DNA of 64,000 nt from Mesorhizobium sp. (GCA_004020545.1 SAQE01000022.1:1-64000), one strand, 5' to 3'. Shown: positions 26,197 through 36,672, counted from the first letter of the stretch. Notes: generated by a model from the sequence alone, not told the origin. Made by a program: numbers and translations.

Positions 26197-26538
26197 ATGA
26201 GGAAGCGGTTTTCGTCCCTGATGCGCTCGCTGACGCTCGGCGGCCTGGTTGCCACCGCGGCGGCAAGAGCGCTGATCATCTTCACAGCCAGCCCGGTGCC
26301 GGACCCCGCCAGCGGCAGGACCGAGCCGGAGCTTTTCGCGCCGGTGATCTCGCCGAGCTTCGACTACATCACGCCGGCACAGAGCTGGATCCTGATCGTG
26401 CTCACCGGCGCAACGCTGGTCGGCTTCGCCGCCTGGATGCTCACTGCGTTCATGGAGCGCGGTTCCAACATGGCTGATGACGGCTCCGGCAGGTCCGATA
26501 AAACGATGCGCCGCACGATCGGCCGGCAGGGCCGTTGA
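26197..26538 (+). CDS. Small single- or double-span membrane protein, unknown
   Basis: One hundred and thirteen residues with a weak N-terminal hydrophobic stretch (about 10-30) and a clear membrane segment near 62-86 (SWILIVLTGATLVGFAAWMLTA), followed by a short charged tail. The ATG is preceded by AGGA. It stands alone between a terminator and clpS. I see no motif and do not recognise the family. Confidence 0.5.
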   Translation: MRKRFSSLMRSLTLGGLVATAAARALIIFTASPVPDPASGRTEPELFAPVISPSFDYITPAQSWILIVLTGATLVGFAAWMLTAFMERGSNMADDGSGRSDKTMRRTIGRQGR

Positions 26539-26661
26539 ACCGCAAACAACGCTTTCCCACATAAGGTTTGATGCCTGCGGCCGCGACGGCGGCAAATGGA
26601 CGAATGCTTCCCTGCATGACAGACTGGAGGCGAGAACCCAGTTCCCAACTGGCGGATTCCG

Positions 26662-26967
26662 ATGCCCGAGACCGTGCTCAAACCCCGTACCAAGACGCAG
26701 CCGAAAACCGAGCGGCCAAAGCTCTACAAGGTCATCCTGGTCAATGACGATTTCACGCCGCGCGAGTTCGTGGTGACGGTGCTCAAGGGTGAATTCAAGC
26801 TCAGCGAGGATCAGGCGCATCGAGTGATGATCACGGCGCACACGCGCGGCGTCTGTGTGGTCGCCGTCTTCACGCGCGACGTCGCCGAGACCAAGGCCGC
26901 GCGAGCAACCGATGCCGGCAAGGCCAAGGGCTATCCGCTGCTGTTCACGACCGAACCGGAAGAGTAG
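26662..26967 (+). CDS. clpS: ATP-dependent Clp protease adaptor ClpS (ClpS2-like)
   Basis: A 101-residue adaptor that hands N-degron substrates to ClpAP. The core is typical: LYKVILVNDDFTPREFVVTVL, then AHRVMITAHTRGVCVVAVFTRDVAETK. The segment between DFTPREF and the helix is shorter than in classical ClpS1 (KGEFKLSEDQ in place of the usual RFF-type helix), so it looks like the second alphaproteobacterial paralogue ClpS2. No clpA is adjacent in the window. The N-terminal tail is basic. A palindromic repeat separates it from the convergent minus-strand gene. Confidence 0.9.
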   Translation: MPETVLKPRTKTQPKTERPKLYKVILVNDDFTPREFVVTVLKGEFKLSEDQAHRVMITAHTRGVCVVAVFTRDVAETKAARATDAGKAKGYPLLFTTEPEE

Positions 26968-26978
26968 GGGCTCTCAAT

Positions 26979-27058
26979 CCTTCTCCCCTTGCGGGAGAAG
27001 CCAGCCGAATTGCGAAGGGCAATTCGGGGCAATCCGACCTCTCCCACAAGGGGAGAGG
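26979..27058. repeat. Palindromic mosaic repeat between convergent genes
   Basis: Three hairpins in 80 bases: CTTCTCCC/GGGAGAAG, CCGAATTGC/GCAATTCGG, and CCTCTCCC/GGGGAGAGG. The two outer hairpins use the same CTCCCC-type arms as the repeats near 3.2, 41.5 and 51.2 kb. It lies between clpS and the minus-strand 695-residue gene and can serve as a two-way terminator. Confidence 0.8.
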
Positions 27059-27066
27059 TACAAGGC

Positions 27067-29154
27067 TCATCTTCCTTCGCGATACCACATCGAGCCGATG
27101 GCCAGGAGCAGCAGGCCGAGGCCGAGGAAGCCGCCGAACAGCGGCACGCGCGAGACGGCCTTCAGCGTGCTGTCGTCGGTGGTGCGAAGGCCGATCCAGT
27201 CATCGCCCGACGCCGCGCCCGAGGAGCGGACCGGCACGATGGAAGGCAGGGCCACGCCGCCGGAAAGGTTGCCGAGCATGGACGACGGCGCCAGCCTGCG
27301 CACGCTGCCTCCGGTCGCCTCAGCCGATGCTTTCAACTTGTCTTGTGTGGAGACGACGTCGGAGAATTCCGGCGCGTTGATCGGACCGACATGGGCAAGC
27401 GCGGTGAGATCGCCATTGCCCACCTGGTAAAGGCCGATCTCGCTGGTCTGCAGGCTGCCCGTGAAAATGCCTGGCTCGGACTTTTGCAGCCTGACCGTCA
27501 TCGCCTTACCGGAAGGCGTGATCACCTGGGCGGGACCAGGATCGTCGCTCATCGTCTGGCGGCGGATCTCCAGCACCATGCCGCGGCCGTCGGCGGTCAG
27601 CCGTTCCTCTTCCAGTTCGGGCTCCTTCATCAGCCAATGGGCGATGCGGCGATAGAGCTGGACATGCGGCCCGCCGCCTTCGAAGCCTCGCGCCCACAAC
27701 CAGCCCTGGTCGGAAAGCAGCATGCCGACCCGGCCTTCGCCCTTGCGATCGAGCACAAGCAGCGGGCGGTCGTCGGCTCCTTTCATCACCACCTCGCCCT
27801 CGGGATTCTTGACGCCGATGGTGCGGAACCATCGGCTCCAGTGCGGCGGCTCGGTGGCCGAGCCGTCGAGCCCGCGCGTCACGGGGTGACGCTGGCCGAG
27901 ATCGGTGAGACGCGGATAGAAGGCCTTGTCGACGACCTCGCCGCTGGGCATCGCCGGCAGGGCCGACATCAGCGGCGTGCGGGCAATCGAGCTCTCTCCA
28001 GCATATTCGGGGCCAGCAGCGATCAGCAGCGCGCCGCCTTTTTCGACATATTCGGAGATGTAGTCGTAATAGAGGATCGGCAGCACGTCGCGGTGCTGAT
28101 AGCGGTCGAAGATGATCAGATCGAAATCCTTGATCTTCTCGACGAACAGTTCGCGCGTCGGAAAGGCAATCAGCGACAGTTCGTTGATCGGCGTGCCGTC
28201 CTGTTTTTCCGGCGGGCGCAGAATCGTGAAATGGACAAGGTCGACCGACGCATCGGATTTCAGCAGATTGCGCCAGGTGCGCTCGCCGGCATGCGGCTCG
28301 CCGGAGACCAGGAGCACGCGCAGGTTCTCGCGAATGCCGTCGACGAGCGCGATGGCGCGGTTGTTGGCGTCGGTCAGTTCGCCCGGCTCATGGTCGATGC
28401 CGAGCTGGACGATGTTGCGGCCGGCATTGGGGATGGTGACCTCAAGCTTCATCGGCTGGCCGATGGTCGCATGCTCGACCGAAACCTGCTCGCCATTGAC
28501 CGAAACGCGCACATCGACGGGGCCGGTCTGGCCGTCGCTCGCGATGACGCGGTAGCTCATGTCGAGCGGCTTGCCGACGAGGCCGAAGCGCGGCGCGTTC
28601 TCGAAGCGGATGCGGCGGTCCTTCTCGTGCTCGTTGCCGGTTATCAGCGCATGCAGCGGCGCGTTGAAGTCCGGAGCGCCGGTCGGCGCGTCATGCACCT
28701 CGCCGTCGGTGATCATGACCGCGCCGCCGATGCGTGAGGGCGGAACGTCGCGGAAAGCGCCTTCCAGCGCGCTGAACAGCCTGGTTTCGGTGCGCTCGTC
28801 GGCGGCTTCCGACTTGCCGGCGTCGACGATGCGCACGTCAAACTGCTTGAAGCGGCCGAGACGCTGCTGAAGACCGGCCAGCGCCTCGTCGGTCTGCTTG
28901 GTGCGGTCGCCGATGTCCTGGCTCTGGCTGCGGTCGACGATGACAGCCACGACGCTCTTCAGCGCCTCACGTTCCTCATCGAGGAAAACCGGGTTGAGGA
29001 GCGCCGCGCCGAGCGCGATGAGGGCGATCAAGCGCAGGAACGAGCCGCGCCGGCGGAACCACAGGCCCGCCAGCGCAAGCAACAGCAGCGGCATGATGAC
29101 AAGGCCGAACAGCGGCCAGGAGACGAGCGGTTCGAAGGAGATAGACCAGTTCAT
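27067..29154 (-). CDS. Membrane protein with VWA-like and glutamine-amidotransferase-like domains
   Basis: A 695-residue protein last in the MoxR-DUF58-DUF4159 operon. It has N-terminal membrane segments (about 12-31 and 38-56), a von Willebrand-like stretch (SVVAVIVDRSQSQDIGDRT, about 67-85, with VMITDG later), a class-I amidotransferase-like fold around 270-460 (VLLVSGEPH... LIIFDRYQH... GGALLIAAGPEYAG) without an obvious catalytic cysteine, and a C-terminal membrane helix (about 670-690). The large middle is probably periplasmic. The gene starts 3 bases after the DUF4159 gene stop. Such clusters are widespread and thought to assist assembly or quality control at the envelope; the exact role is unknown. 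Confidence 0.8.
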   Translation of the reverse strand: MNWSISFEPLVSWPLFGLVIMPLLLLALAGLWFRRRGSFLRLIALIALGAALLNPVFLDEEREALKSVVAVIVDRSQSQDIGDRTKQTDEALAGLQQRLGRFKQFDVRIVDAGKSEAADERTETRLFSALEGAFRDVPPSRIGGAVMITDGEVHDAPTGAPDFNAPLHALITGNEHEKDRRIRFENAPRFGLVGKPLDMSYRVIASDGQTGPVDVRVSVNGEQVSVEHATIGQPMKLEVTIPNAGRNIVQLGIDHEPGELTDANNRAIALVDGIRENLRVLLVSGEPHAGERTWRNLLKSDASVDLVHFTILRPPEKQDGTPINELSLIAFPTRELFVEKIKDFDLIIFDRYQHRDVLPILYYDYISEYVEKGGALLIAAGPEYAGESSIARTPLMSALPAMPSGEVVDKAFYPRLTDLGQRHPVTRGLDGSATEPPHWSRWFRTIGVKNPEGEVVMKGADDRPLLVLDRKGEGRVGMLLSDQGWLWARGFEGGGPHVQLYRRIAHWLMKEPELEEERLTADGRGMVLEIRRQTMSDDPGPAQVITPSGKAMTVRLQKSEPGIFTGSLQTSEIGLYQVGNGDLTALAHVGPINAPEFSDVVSTQDKLKASAEATGGSVRRLAPSSMLGNLSGGVALPSIVPVRSSGAASGDDWIGLRTTDDSTLKAVSRVPLFGGFLGLGLLLLAIGSMWYREGR

Positions 29155-29157
29155 GAC

Positions 29158-31974
29158 CTATTGCCCCAGCCGTTCGAGCAGGACGGGCACATGGACCTGG
29201 TCGGATTTGTAGTTGCCGGTCAGCATGTACATCATGATGTTGACGCCGGCGCGCAGCGCGTAGACGCGCTGCATCGGATCCGGCGGCACGGTCGGCAGCA
29301 TCGGATCGCCGTTCTCGTCGACGGCCCAGGCGCCGGCGAAATCGTTGGCAGTGATCATGATCGGCGAAACGCCATCGCCGGTGCGCACCGGACGGTTCTC
29401 GGTGTTGCTGGCGTCGAGCGAGGCCTCGACCCAGAGCGGGCTGCCGTTGAACCGCCCCGGAAACTCCGGAAGGATGAAGAAGGATTTCGTCAGCACATGG
29501 TCCGACGGCACCGGCTCCAGCGGCGGCACGTTGAGATTGGCGAGGATGTCACGCAGCCGTTCGGTGGCGGGGCTTGCCGAGCCCGCGTCGATGCCGTTGG
29601 AGAACTGGTCGCGCGTGTCGAAGAGAACCGTTCCGCCCTGCTGCATGTAGGCGTCGATGCGGGCGATCGCCGCTTCGCTGGGCATCGGCGCGGTGGCGTC
29701 GATCGGCCAATAGATCAGCGGATAGAAGGTCAGCTCATCCTTGGCGATGTTGACGCCGGCCGGCGGGCCGGGCTCCAGCGCCGTCTTCTCGACCAGGAAG
29801 CGGGTCAGGCCCTCGAGGCCGGCGCGGCTGATCGAATCGACGCCGGGCTCGCCGGTGATCACATAGGCGATGCGGGTTTTCGAAATATCCTCGATGGCCT
29901 GGGAATCGCCAGGCTTCGAATCATCCGCGCGGGCAAGATCGGTATGGCCGAAGAGACCGCCAAGCACGATCAGCACGGCAGCGGCGGTCGCCGCGGCGCG
30001 TCGCGGTCGGCGCGACAACAATCCGCCCATCCACAAGACGGCAAGCGTGTCGAGCAGCATCAGCAGGAGGGCCAGCGTGACCAGCGGACCTTTCAGATTC
30101 TCCGATTCGTCGAAGGCGTAGGGGACGGCGGTCACCGGCAGCGAGATCTGCGGCCGGACAAGCGGTGTGAACGTGCTGGAGGCGTTGAGCAGGTTATGCG
30201 CGAAAACGCCCGTCTCCGAGCCGTAGAGGCCGGGCGGGTTTTCCAGGGTCACCGGCAACGGCCCGGCGCCCGGCACGAGCGGCCGCGCATCGGGCGTCGG
30301 CGGCACTAGCGCGCCGTCGGCGCCGATCATGCGATAGGGCGCCAGCGATGCGGCTGCGGCTTCGGCGTTGGCGACCGCGGCACCCTGGTTGCGCGACAGT
30401 TGCACGATGCGCCTCAGCATCTCGACGAAGCTGCCGGAGATCGGCAGGTTCGACCAGGTCGCTTCGGGTGTAACGTGGAAGAGCACGAGCGTGCCTTTGT
30501 CCTTCTTCATGCCTGTCACCAGCGGCGTGCCGTCGGCAAGTGTGGCCCAGGTGCGCTCGACGATGTCGGGCGTGGGTTCGGCCAGCACCTGCCGGCTGAC
30601 CGTCACCTCGGTCGGCGGCGCGAGATCGGCAAACGGGCCATTCTTCGGGAATTCGGTGACCGGTTGCGGCGTCGTCCAGGACAGCGCTCCACCCAGGGCG
30701 CGCTCGCCGCTGCGCAGACGGACCGGCAAGAGGTCGTCGTCATTGCCGGCGGCGGCCAGCCGGGAGCCGGCAAAGCGCACCAGCGTGCCGCCATTGTTCA
30801 CCCAGTCGACCAGCCGTTGCCGGACCTGCTCGGGGATGGTGCCGACATCGGCCATGATGATCATAGCCGGCTTCTGGTCGAGAAGCTGCGGGATGGCGTC
30901 GGCCAGATCGGCGCTCGACGGTTCGACCAGATCGGCGAAGGGCTGCAGGGCGCGGCGAATGTAATAGAGCGGCGAAAGCAGCGGCTGCGCCTGGTCGGCC
31001 TCGGCCTGCGAAAGCAATCCCACGCGGCGGCGCTTGGAGCTCTCGTCCAGCACACGAACCGCTCCGGCCTGGTGCTCGCCGTCGAGCGCGATCGAAGCGA
31101 AGTCGTTGCGCAATTCGAACGGCACGGCCATCGTTCCGGTGGCGGTGGTTTCGCCCGGTGCGAAGGTCAGCGTTGCGTCAGCGATACGGCGGCCCTTGTC
31201 GTCGAAGGCGCCCGCGGTGACCTGCGCCGGCGCCGGATCGCCCGGCGCGCGGATGGCGGTCAGCGCAAAGCCGTCGACCTGGTTGTCGGCACCGGTCAGG
31301 CCGGTGAGCGAGATCCGGTCGGAGGTGGCCCAGACCAGCCGCGCGGCATTCTTTTCCAGAAGCGTCTTGAACGCCGCTTCGTCGCCGTTGGCCGCCAGGC
31401 CGTCGGCAAGCACGGCGACGCTGGCGCCCGGCAGGCGCTCCAATGTGGCGGCGACACGGGCATAGACGGCGGGGCGGTCGGTCGGGATCGGACGCGGCTT
31501 TGCCGCGCGCAGCCGGTCGAGCGCGGCCGACGCATCGAAGGGGCCGATCTCGGCATTGGGCTTCTCGGTGGTGAAGGCGATGACGACCGGCACGCCATTC
31601 GAGCCGGCGTCGGCGATCAGCCGCTCGGCGGTGGCCACGCGCTTGCCCCAATCGGCCGCACTTGCCCAGTCATTGTCGATGACAAGCGCCAGCGCCGAGC
31701 CTTCCGCCGGCAGTTTTTCGCGCGGATTGAACACCGGTTCCGCAAGCGCGGCGATGACAAGGGCAGCCATCAGCAGGCGAAGCAGCGTCAGCCACCAGGG
31801 GCTTTGATGCGGCGTCTCTTCGCGCCTGAGGACCCGGGCAAGGATTCTCAGCGGCGGAAAGACCTCGGTCTGCGGCCTGGGCGGCGTGAGCCTCAGCAGC
31901 CACCAGATCACCGGCAGGGCCAGCAGGCCCCACAGCACCATTGGCGCGCCGAAGGAAAGCGGCAGCCAGCTCAT
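29158..31974 (-). CDS. DUF4159 protein with BatA-like N-terminus
   Basis: A 938-residue membrane protein. The N-terminal part carries two membrane helices and the BatA-type motif (PMVLWGLLALPVIWWLLRLTPP), followed by a VWA-like domain (LALVIDNDWASAADWGKRV). A further membrane segment pair lies near 630-690 and the DUF4159 domain occupies the C-terminal 200 residues (TRFLVEKTALEPGPP... FYPLIYWPID... YMQQGGTVLFDTRDQ). The ATG overlaps the DUF58 stop by 4 bases (ATGA), fixing the start and showing coupling. Sequence upstream in the same frame lacks family character. It works presumably with the MoxR ATPase and DUF58 protein at the inner membrane. Confidence 0.85.
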   Translation of the reverse strand: MSWLPLSFGAPMVLWGLLALPVIWWLLRLTPPRPQTEVFPPLRILARVLRREETPHQSPWWLTLLRLLMAALVIAALAEPVFNPREKLPAEGSALALVIDNDWASAADWGKRVATAERLIADAGSNGVPVVIAFTTEKPNAEIGPFDASAALDRLRAAKPRPIPTDRPAVYARVAATLERLPGASVAVLADGLAANGDEAAFKTLLEKNAARLVWATSDRISLTGLTGADNQVDGFALTAIRAPGDPAPAQVTAGAFDDKGRRIADATLTFAPGETTATGTMAVPFELRNDFASIALDGEHQAGAVRVLDESSKRRRVGLLSQAEADQAQPLLSPLYYIRRALQPFADLVEPSSADLADAIPQLLDQKPAMIIMADVGTIPEQVRQRLVDWVNNGGTLVRFAGSRLAAAGNDDDLLPVRLRSGERALGGALSWTTPQPVTEFPKNGPFADLAPPTEVTVSRQVLAEPTPDIVERTWATLADGTPLVTGMKKDKGTLVLFHVTPEATWSNLPISGSFVEMLRRIVQLSRNQGAAVANAEAAAASLAPYRMIGADGALVPPTPDARPLVPGAGPLPVTLENPPGLYGSETGVFAHNLLNASSTFTPLVRPQISLPVTAVPYAFDESENLKGPLVTLALLLMLLDTLAVLWMGGLLSRRPRRAAATAAAVLIVLGGLFGHTDLARADDSKPGDSQAIEDISKTRIAYVITGEPGVDSISRAGLEGLTRFLVEKTALEPGPPAGVNIAKDELTFYPLIYWPIDATAPMPSEAAIARIDAYMQQGGTVLFDTRDQFSNGIDAGSASPATERLRDILANLNVPPLEPVPSDHVLTKSFFILPEFPGRFNGSPLWVEASLDASNTENRPVRTGDGVSPIMITANDFAGAWAVDENGDPMLPTVPPDPMQRVYALRAGVNIMMYMLTGNYKSDQVHVPVLLERLGQ

Positions 31975-32959
31975 GCGACCGCCTTTCCGGTGAGACCGCC
32001 ACTGGCGGTCAGCCCCGCATGACTGGCGCCGGCAGCCAGCCCCGCATGACCGGTGGCCAGCCCCGGACGACTGCTGTCGGCGGTCATCGCCATGTGGATG
32101 CGCACCAGCGCTTCGGAGGCGAGGCGGTCGGTATGGTTGACGGTGAAGCTCCAGCCGAGACGCCTGCACCAGCCGGCCAGTTCCTGGCGGCGGGCGGTAT
32201 AGAGCAGACGGTATTCGTCACCCAGCATCTCGGCGCGGCCGGCGGTCAGCTTGTCGCCGGTTTCCGGATCGGTGAATTCGGTGCGGCCGGCATAGGGGAA
32301 GGTCTCCTCGGCCGGGTCCGCGACCTCGATCAGATGCGCGCGCACGCCATGGCGGGCGAGCACGTCGAGCCAGGCCATGGTTTCTTCTACCGGATCGAGG
32401 AAATCGCTGACGATGACGATATCACAGAAGCGGCGGATGGCCGACAGGTCGGGCTTGGCCGGCAGCGCGCCGGCGTGGCTAAGCTGGGCGGCGATCCGTT
32501 CGGCGCCGTTGCGGGCCGTGAACGGGTCGGTGAGGCCCGGCCAGGCGATGCGCTCGCCGCTGCGCGACAGAAGCTCGGCCAAGGCGAGCGCCAGCACCAG
32601 CGCGCGCGATTCCTTGGAAACGCCGGCTCCCGCGGATTTGTAGAGCATGGAGGGGGAGGGGTCCGCCCACAGCCACACCGTGTGGGCCGCCTCCCATTCA
32701 CGGTCGCGCACATAGGTATGATCGTCGCGGGCAGAGCGGCGCCAGTCGATGCGCGAGGAATCGCCTTCGACATAGGGCCGGAACTGCCAGAAATTCTCAC
32801 CGATGCCGCGTTTGCGGCGGCCATGCCAGCCGGCGATCACCGTGTTGACGATGCGGCGGGCCTCGACCAGCAGGTCCGGCACCAGAGAGGCCCGCAATCG
32901 GCCGCGGGCGAGCGCGTCGCGCGTCGCAACCGGTGTCTGGACCTCGCCTATTCGACCCA

Positions 32960-32960
<1 letters not shown>
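31971..32960 (-). CDS. DUF58 domain protein with repetitive C-terminal tail
   Basis: A 329-residue VWA-related protein. The DUF58 signature is clear: GENFWQFRPYVEGDSSRIDWRRSAR with YVRDREWE following, near residues 53-90. The protein partners MoxR ATPases. The last 30 residues are a low-complexity Gly/Ala/Ser-rich tail (GLATGHAGLAAGASHAGLT) encoded by short DNA repeats, which is unusual for the family. The stop overlaps the DUF4159 start and its start overlaps the MoxR stop by one base. Confidence 0.88.
32010..32075. repeat. Coding minisatellite in the DUF58 C-terminus
   Basis: Three related 18-bp units (CAGCCCCGCATGACTGGC, then the same with ACCGGT at the end, then a more diverged CAGCCCCGGACGACTGCT) at 32010, 32037 and 32058. 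On the coding strand they encode repeated HAGL-like blocks. Slippage here would change tail length without breaking the operon if in multiples of three. Confidence 0.7.
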
Positions 32961-33964
<1,004 letters not shown>

Positions 33965-34118
33965 GCCGTTCGATCCTTGTGGTTGGAAATACCGGCCTGC
34001 ATTCTCAAAGTCGCAGAATGCCGCGATTCGGCCTCTCCTGGCGTCTGCATTCGAACTTAAATCACAGACTTGGGCCGACAAGGCTGACAATCGGGACAAC
34101 AGTGACTATTTCGTGACC

Positions 34119-34748
34119 ATGACCGAAAGTGTCGAGCATCGCGAACAGAGTTTGACCGGCGCCACCGAGGCGCGTGGGCTGGAAGCGCTGATCTCGCGGG
34201 CGGCGCGGGCCGGTAAGGGACCGGCTCCGGTGGAGCGCTGGAATCCGGACTTCTGCGGCGATCTCGACATGGAGATCAAGGCCGACGGCACCTGGTTCTA
34301 TCTCGGCACGCCGATCGGGCGCATGCCGCTGGTGCAGCTCTTTTCCAGCGTTTTGCGCAAGGACGCCGACGGCAGAACCTACCTGGTGACGCCGGTGGAG
34401 CGCGTTGGCATCCGCGTCGCCGACGCGCCCTTCATCGCCGTCGAGATGGACGTATCGGGGACCGGCGAGGGGCAGGTCATCACCTTCCGCACCAATGTCG
34501 GCGACGTGGTCACGGCCGGAGCCGGCCATCCGCTGCGCTTCGTCGACGAGGACGCGACGGGCGGGCTCAAGCCCTATGTGCTGGTGCGCGGTCGGCTGGA
34601 GGCGCTGGTGGCGCGGCCGGTGATGTATGAGCTTGTCGAACATGGCGAGGAGATCGATATCGACGGCAAGGCAATGTTCGCCGTCCGCTCCGGCGGCGAG
34701 GTCTATCCGATCATGCCGGCCGAAAAACTCGAGCGGCTAAGCGCGTGA
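34119..34748 (+). CDS. DUF1285 family protein
   Basis: About 209 residues; DUF1285 proteins have a two-domain fold of unknown function. Family-like blocks are WNPDFCGDLDMEIKADGTWFYLGTPIGRMPLVQLFSSVLR split across residues 42-80 and YLVTPVERVGIRVADAPF after it. The ATG at 34119 is the best initiator; a GTG two codons earlier is possible and neither has a strong ribosome-binding site. It begins a plus-strand operon with the Nudix and CCA-enzyme genes, divergent from MoxR across 154 bases. Confidence 0.85.
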   Translation: MTESVEHREQSLTGATEARGLEALISRAARAGKGPAPVERWNPDFCGDLDMEIKADGTWFYLGTPIGRMPLVQLFSSVLRKDADGRTYLVTPVERVGIRVADAPFIAVEMDVSGTGEGQVITFRTNVGDVVTAGAGHPLRFVDEDATGGLKPYVLVRGRLEALVARPVMYELVEHGEEIDIDGKAMFAVRSGGEVYPIMPAEKLERLSA

Positions 34749-35380
34749 TGGACCAGGTGGCGCCGGTGCCGTTCTCGATCGGAGATTTTCGCGCCCGTGT
34801 CACGGCGCAGGCCGAGGTGCAAGCCGGCGACGAGTTCGGTGATCATCGCTTCAATCCCGGCCACCCCAGGCTGAAGCACATAAAGCCGCTGCGCGACGCC
34901 GCGGTGCTCATTCCGGTCATCGATCACACCGATGGCGCGACCGTGCTGCTCACCAAGCGCGCCGAGAAGCTGCGCAGCCATTCCGGGCAGGTGGCCTTCC
35001 CCGGCGGCACGATCGATCCGACGGATCCCGACCCCGAGGCCGCCGCGCTGCGCGAGACCTTCGAGGAGATCGGCCTTGACCGCGGCCACATCGAAATCAT
35101 CGGCCGGATGCCCGACTATGTTTCCGGAAGCGGCTATCGCATCGTGCCGGTGCTTTCCGTGGTGCGGCCCGGCTTTTCGCTGACGCTCAATGCCGACGAG
35201 GTCGACGCCGCCTTCGAAGTGCCGCTGCGCTTCCTGATGGACCCCGCCAACCATGCGCGCGACAGCCGCATGTGGAACGACCTCGAATGGTTCTTCTACG
35301 AGATGCCCTATGGCGGCCAGCGCATCTGGGGGGTCACCGCGGGTATCATCCGCACGCTCTATGAAAGGCTCTATGGGTGA
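34748..35380 (+). CDS. Nudix hydrolase, CoA pyrophosphatase type
   Basis: A 210-residue hydrolase. The Nudix box is complete (GGTIDPTDPDPEAAALRETF followed by EEIGL, near 87-111) and is preceded by LRSHSGQVAFPGG, typical of the NudL/CoA-diphosphatase group that trims CoA and its derivatives. The ATG overlaps the DUF1285 stop by one base (TGATG); a GTG three bases earlier could also serve. The C-terminal WGVTAGIIRTLYERL helix is also typical. The stop overlaps the next gene start. Confidence 0.9.
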   Translation: MDQVAPVPFSIGDFRARVTAQAEVQAGDEFGDHRFNPGHPRLKHIKPLRDAAVLIPVIDHTDGATVLLTKRAEKLRSHSGQVAFPGGTIDPTDPDPEAAALRETFEEIGLDRGHIEIIGRMPDYVSGSGYRIVPVLSVVRPGFSLTLNADEVDAAFEVPLRFLMDPANHARDSRMWNDLEWFFYEMPYGGQRIWGVTAGIIRTLYERLYG

Positions 35381-36645
35381 GTGCCGAGGTGTCTCTTTCG
35401 GGCAGGGCCGACTGGCTCGGCGAAAAGCATCTGCAGCGCCTGCTCGCCGCGCTGAAGGAGGGCGGCGAGGAGGCGCGCGTGGCCGGCGGCGCGGTACGCA
35501 ATGCGCTGATCGGCCAGCCGGTCGCCGACGTCGACATCGCCGCCACGACCGTGCCCGAGGAGACGATCCGCCGCGCCGAGGCCGCCGGCTTCAAGACGGT
35601 GCCGACCGGCATCGAGCACGGCACGATCACGGCGATCGGCGGCGGCAAGGCCTATGAGGTCACGACGCTCAGGGCCGATATCGAGACCGACGGCCGGCGG
35701 GCGAAAGTGATCTACGGGCGCGACTGGAAGCTTGACGCCGAGCGGCGCGACTTCACCATCAACGCGCTCTATGCCGAAGCCGACGGGACGGTCATCGACC
35801 TCGTCGGCGGCGTCGCCGACATCGAGGCGCGGCGTTTGCGCTTCATCGGCGAGCCGGAAGCGCGCATCCGCGAGGATTATCTGCGCATCCTGCGCTTCTT
35901 CCGCTTTTTTGCCTGGTATGGCAACGGCCGGCCGGATGCCGAGGGGTTGAAGGCCTGCGCTAGGCTGAAGGACGGGCTCAGCCGGCTTTCGGCCGAACGC
36001 GTCTGGTCCGAGTTGAAGAAGCTGCTTTCGGCGCCCGATCCCTCGCGCGCCCTGCTGTGGATGCGCCAGGCCGGGGTCCTCACCGCCGTGCTGCCGGAGA
36101 GCGAGAAATGGGGCATCGACGCCACCCACGGGCTGGTCAGGACCGAAAAGGATCTCGGCTGGAATGCCGATCCGCTGCTCAGGCTGGAGGCAATGGTGCC
36201 GCCGGATGCCGCGCGCATGAAGGTGCTTGCCGAAAGGCTGAGATTTTCGACCAGCGAGAGCGAACGGCTCAAGCAATGGGCGCTGACGGCTTCGCCGGAA
36301 TCCAAGACGACCGAGACGGAACTTGCGAGGAAGCTCTATTTCGGAAACCGCGACGGTTTCCTCGATCGGCTTCGGCTCGCTCTCGCCGCCGCGCGGGCAC
36401 GTGCGGTCGAGGACAATCAGGCCATGCTGGAAGCCGGTGGTTACTCCCGCTTGCTCGGCTTCGCCTTGAAATGGGAAAAGCCGACTTTTCCGATCAAGGG
36501 CGCCGACCTGACCGAACTCGGCGCTTCACCCGGCCCGAAGCTTGGCGCGACGCTGAAAAACCTCGAGAAGGAATGGGTGGATTCCGGATTCGCCATGGAT
36601 CGCGGCGCGCTGCTCAAGCGCGCCGCGAAGGCACTCGAGGCCTAG
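35377..36645 (+). CDS. cca: CCA tRNA nucleotidyltransferase / poly(A)-polymerase-type enzyme
   Basis: A 422-residue class II nucleotidyltransferase, most likely the enzyme that adds or repairs the tRNA CCA end. The catalytic head shows VAGGAVRNAL with PVADVDIAAT (the two metal-binding aspartates), then RRDFTINALYAEADG and DLVGGVADIEARRLRFIG, and the neck block REDYLRILRFFRFFA. Start is a GTG that overlaps the Nudix stop by 4 bases (GTGA). A poly(A) polymerase role cannot be excluded from sequence but a single copy in this operon context favours CCA addition. It converges on the minus-strand protease gene. Confidence 0.9.
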   Translation: MSAEVSLSGRADWLGEKHLQRLLAALKEGGEEARVAGGAVRNALIGQPVADVDIAATTVPEETIRRAEAAGFKTVPTGIEHGTITAIGGGKAYEVTTLRADIETDGRRAKVIYGRDWKLDAERRDFTINALYAEADGTVIDLVGGVADIEARRLRFIGEPEARIREDYLRILRFFRFFAWYGNGRPDAEGLKACARLKDGLSRLSAERVWSELKKLLSAPDPSRALLWMRQAGVLTAVLPESEKWGIDATHGLVRTEKDLGWNADPLLRLEAMVPPDAARMKVLAERLRFSTSESERLKQWALTASPESKTTETELARKLYFGNRDGFLDRLRLALAAARARAVEDNQAMLEAGGYSRLLGFALKWEKPTFPIKGADLTELGASPGPKLGATLKNLEKEWVDSGFAMDRGALLKRAAKALEA

Positions 36646-36672
36646 CGCGGCAAGCCGTAGGATCGCTGCGGC

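Noticed and set aside
30400..32022. Plus-strand open frame antisense to the DUF4159 gene
   Set aside because: Low-complexity Gln/Arg/Gly translation, no start signal, and the opposite strand has clear DUF4159 and VWA features with coupled neighbours.
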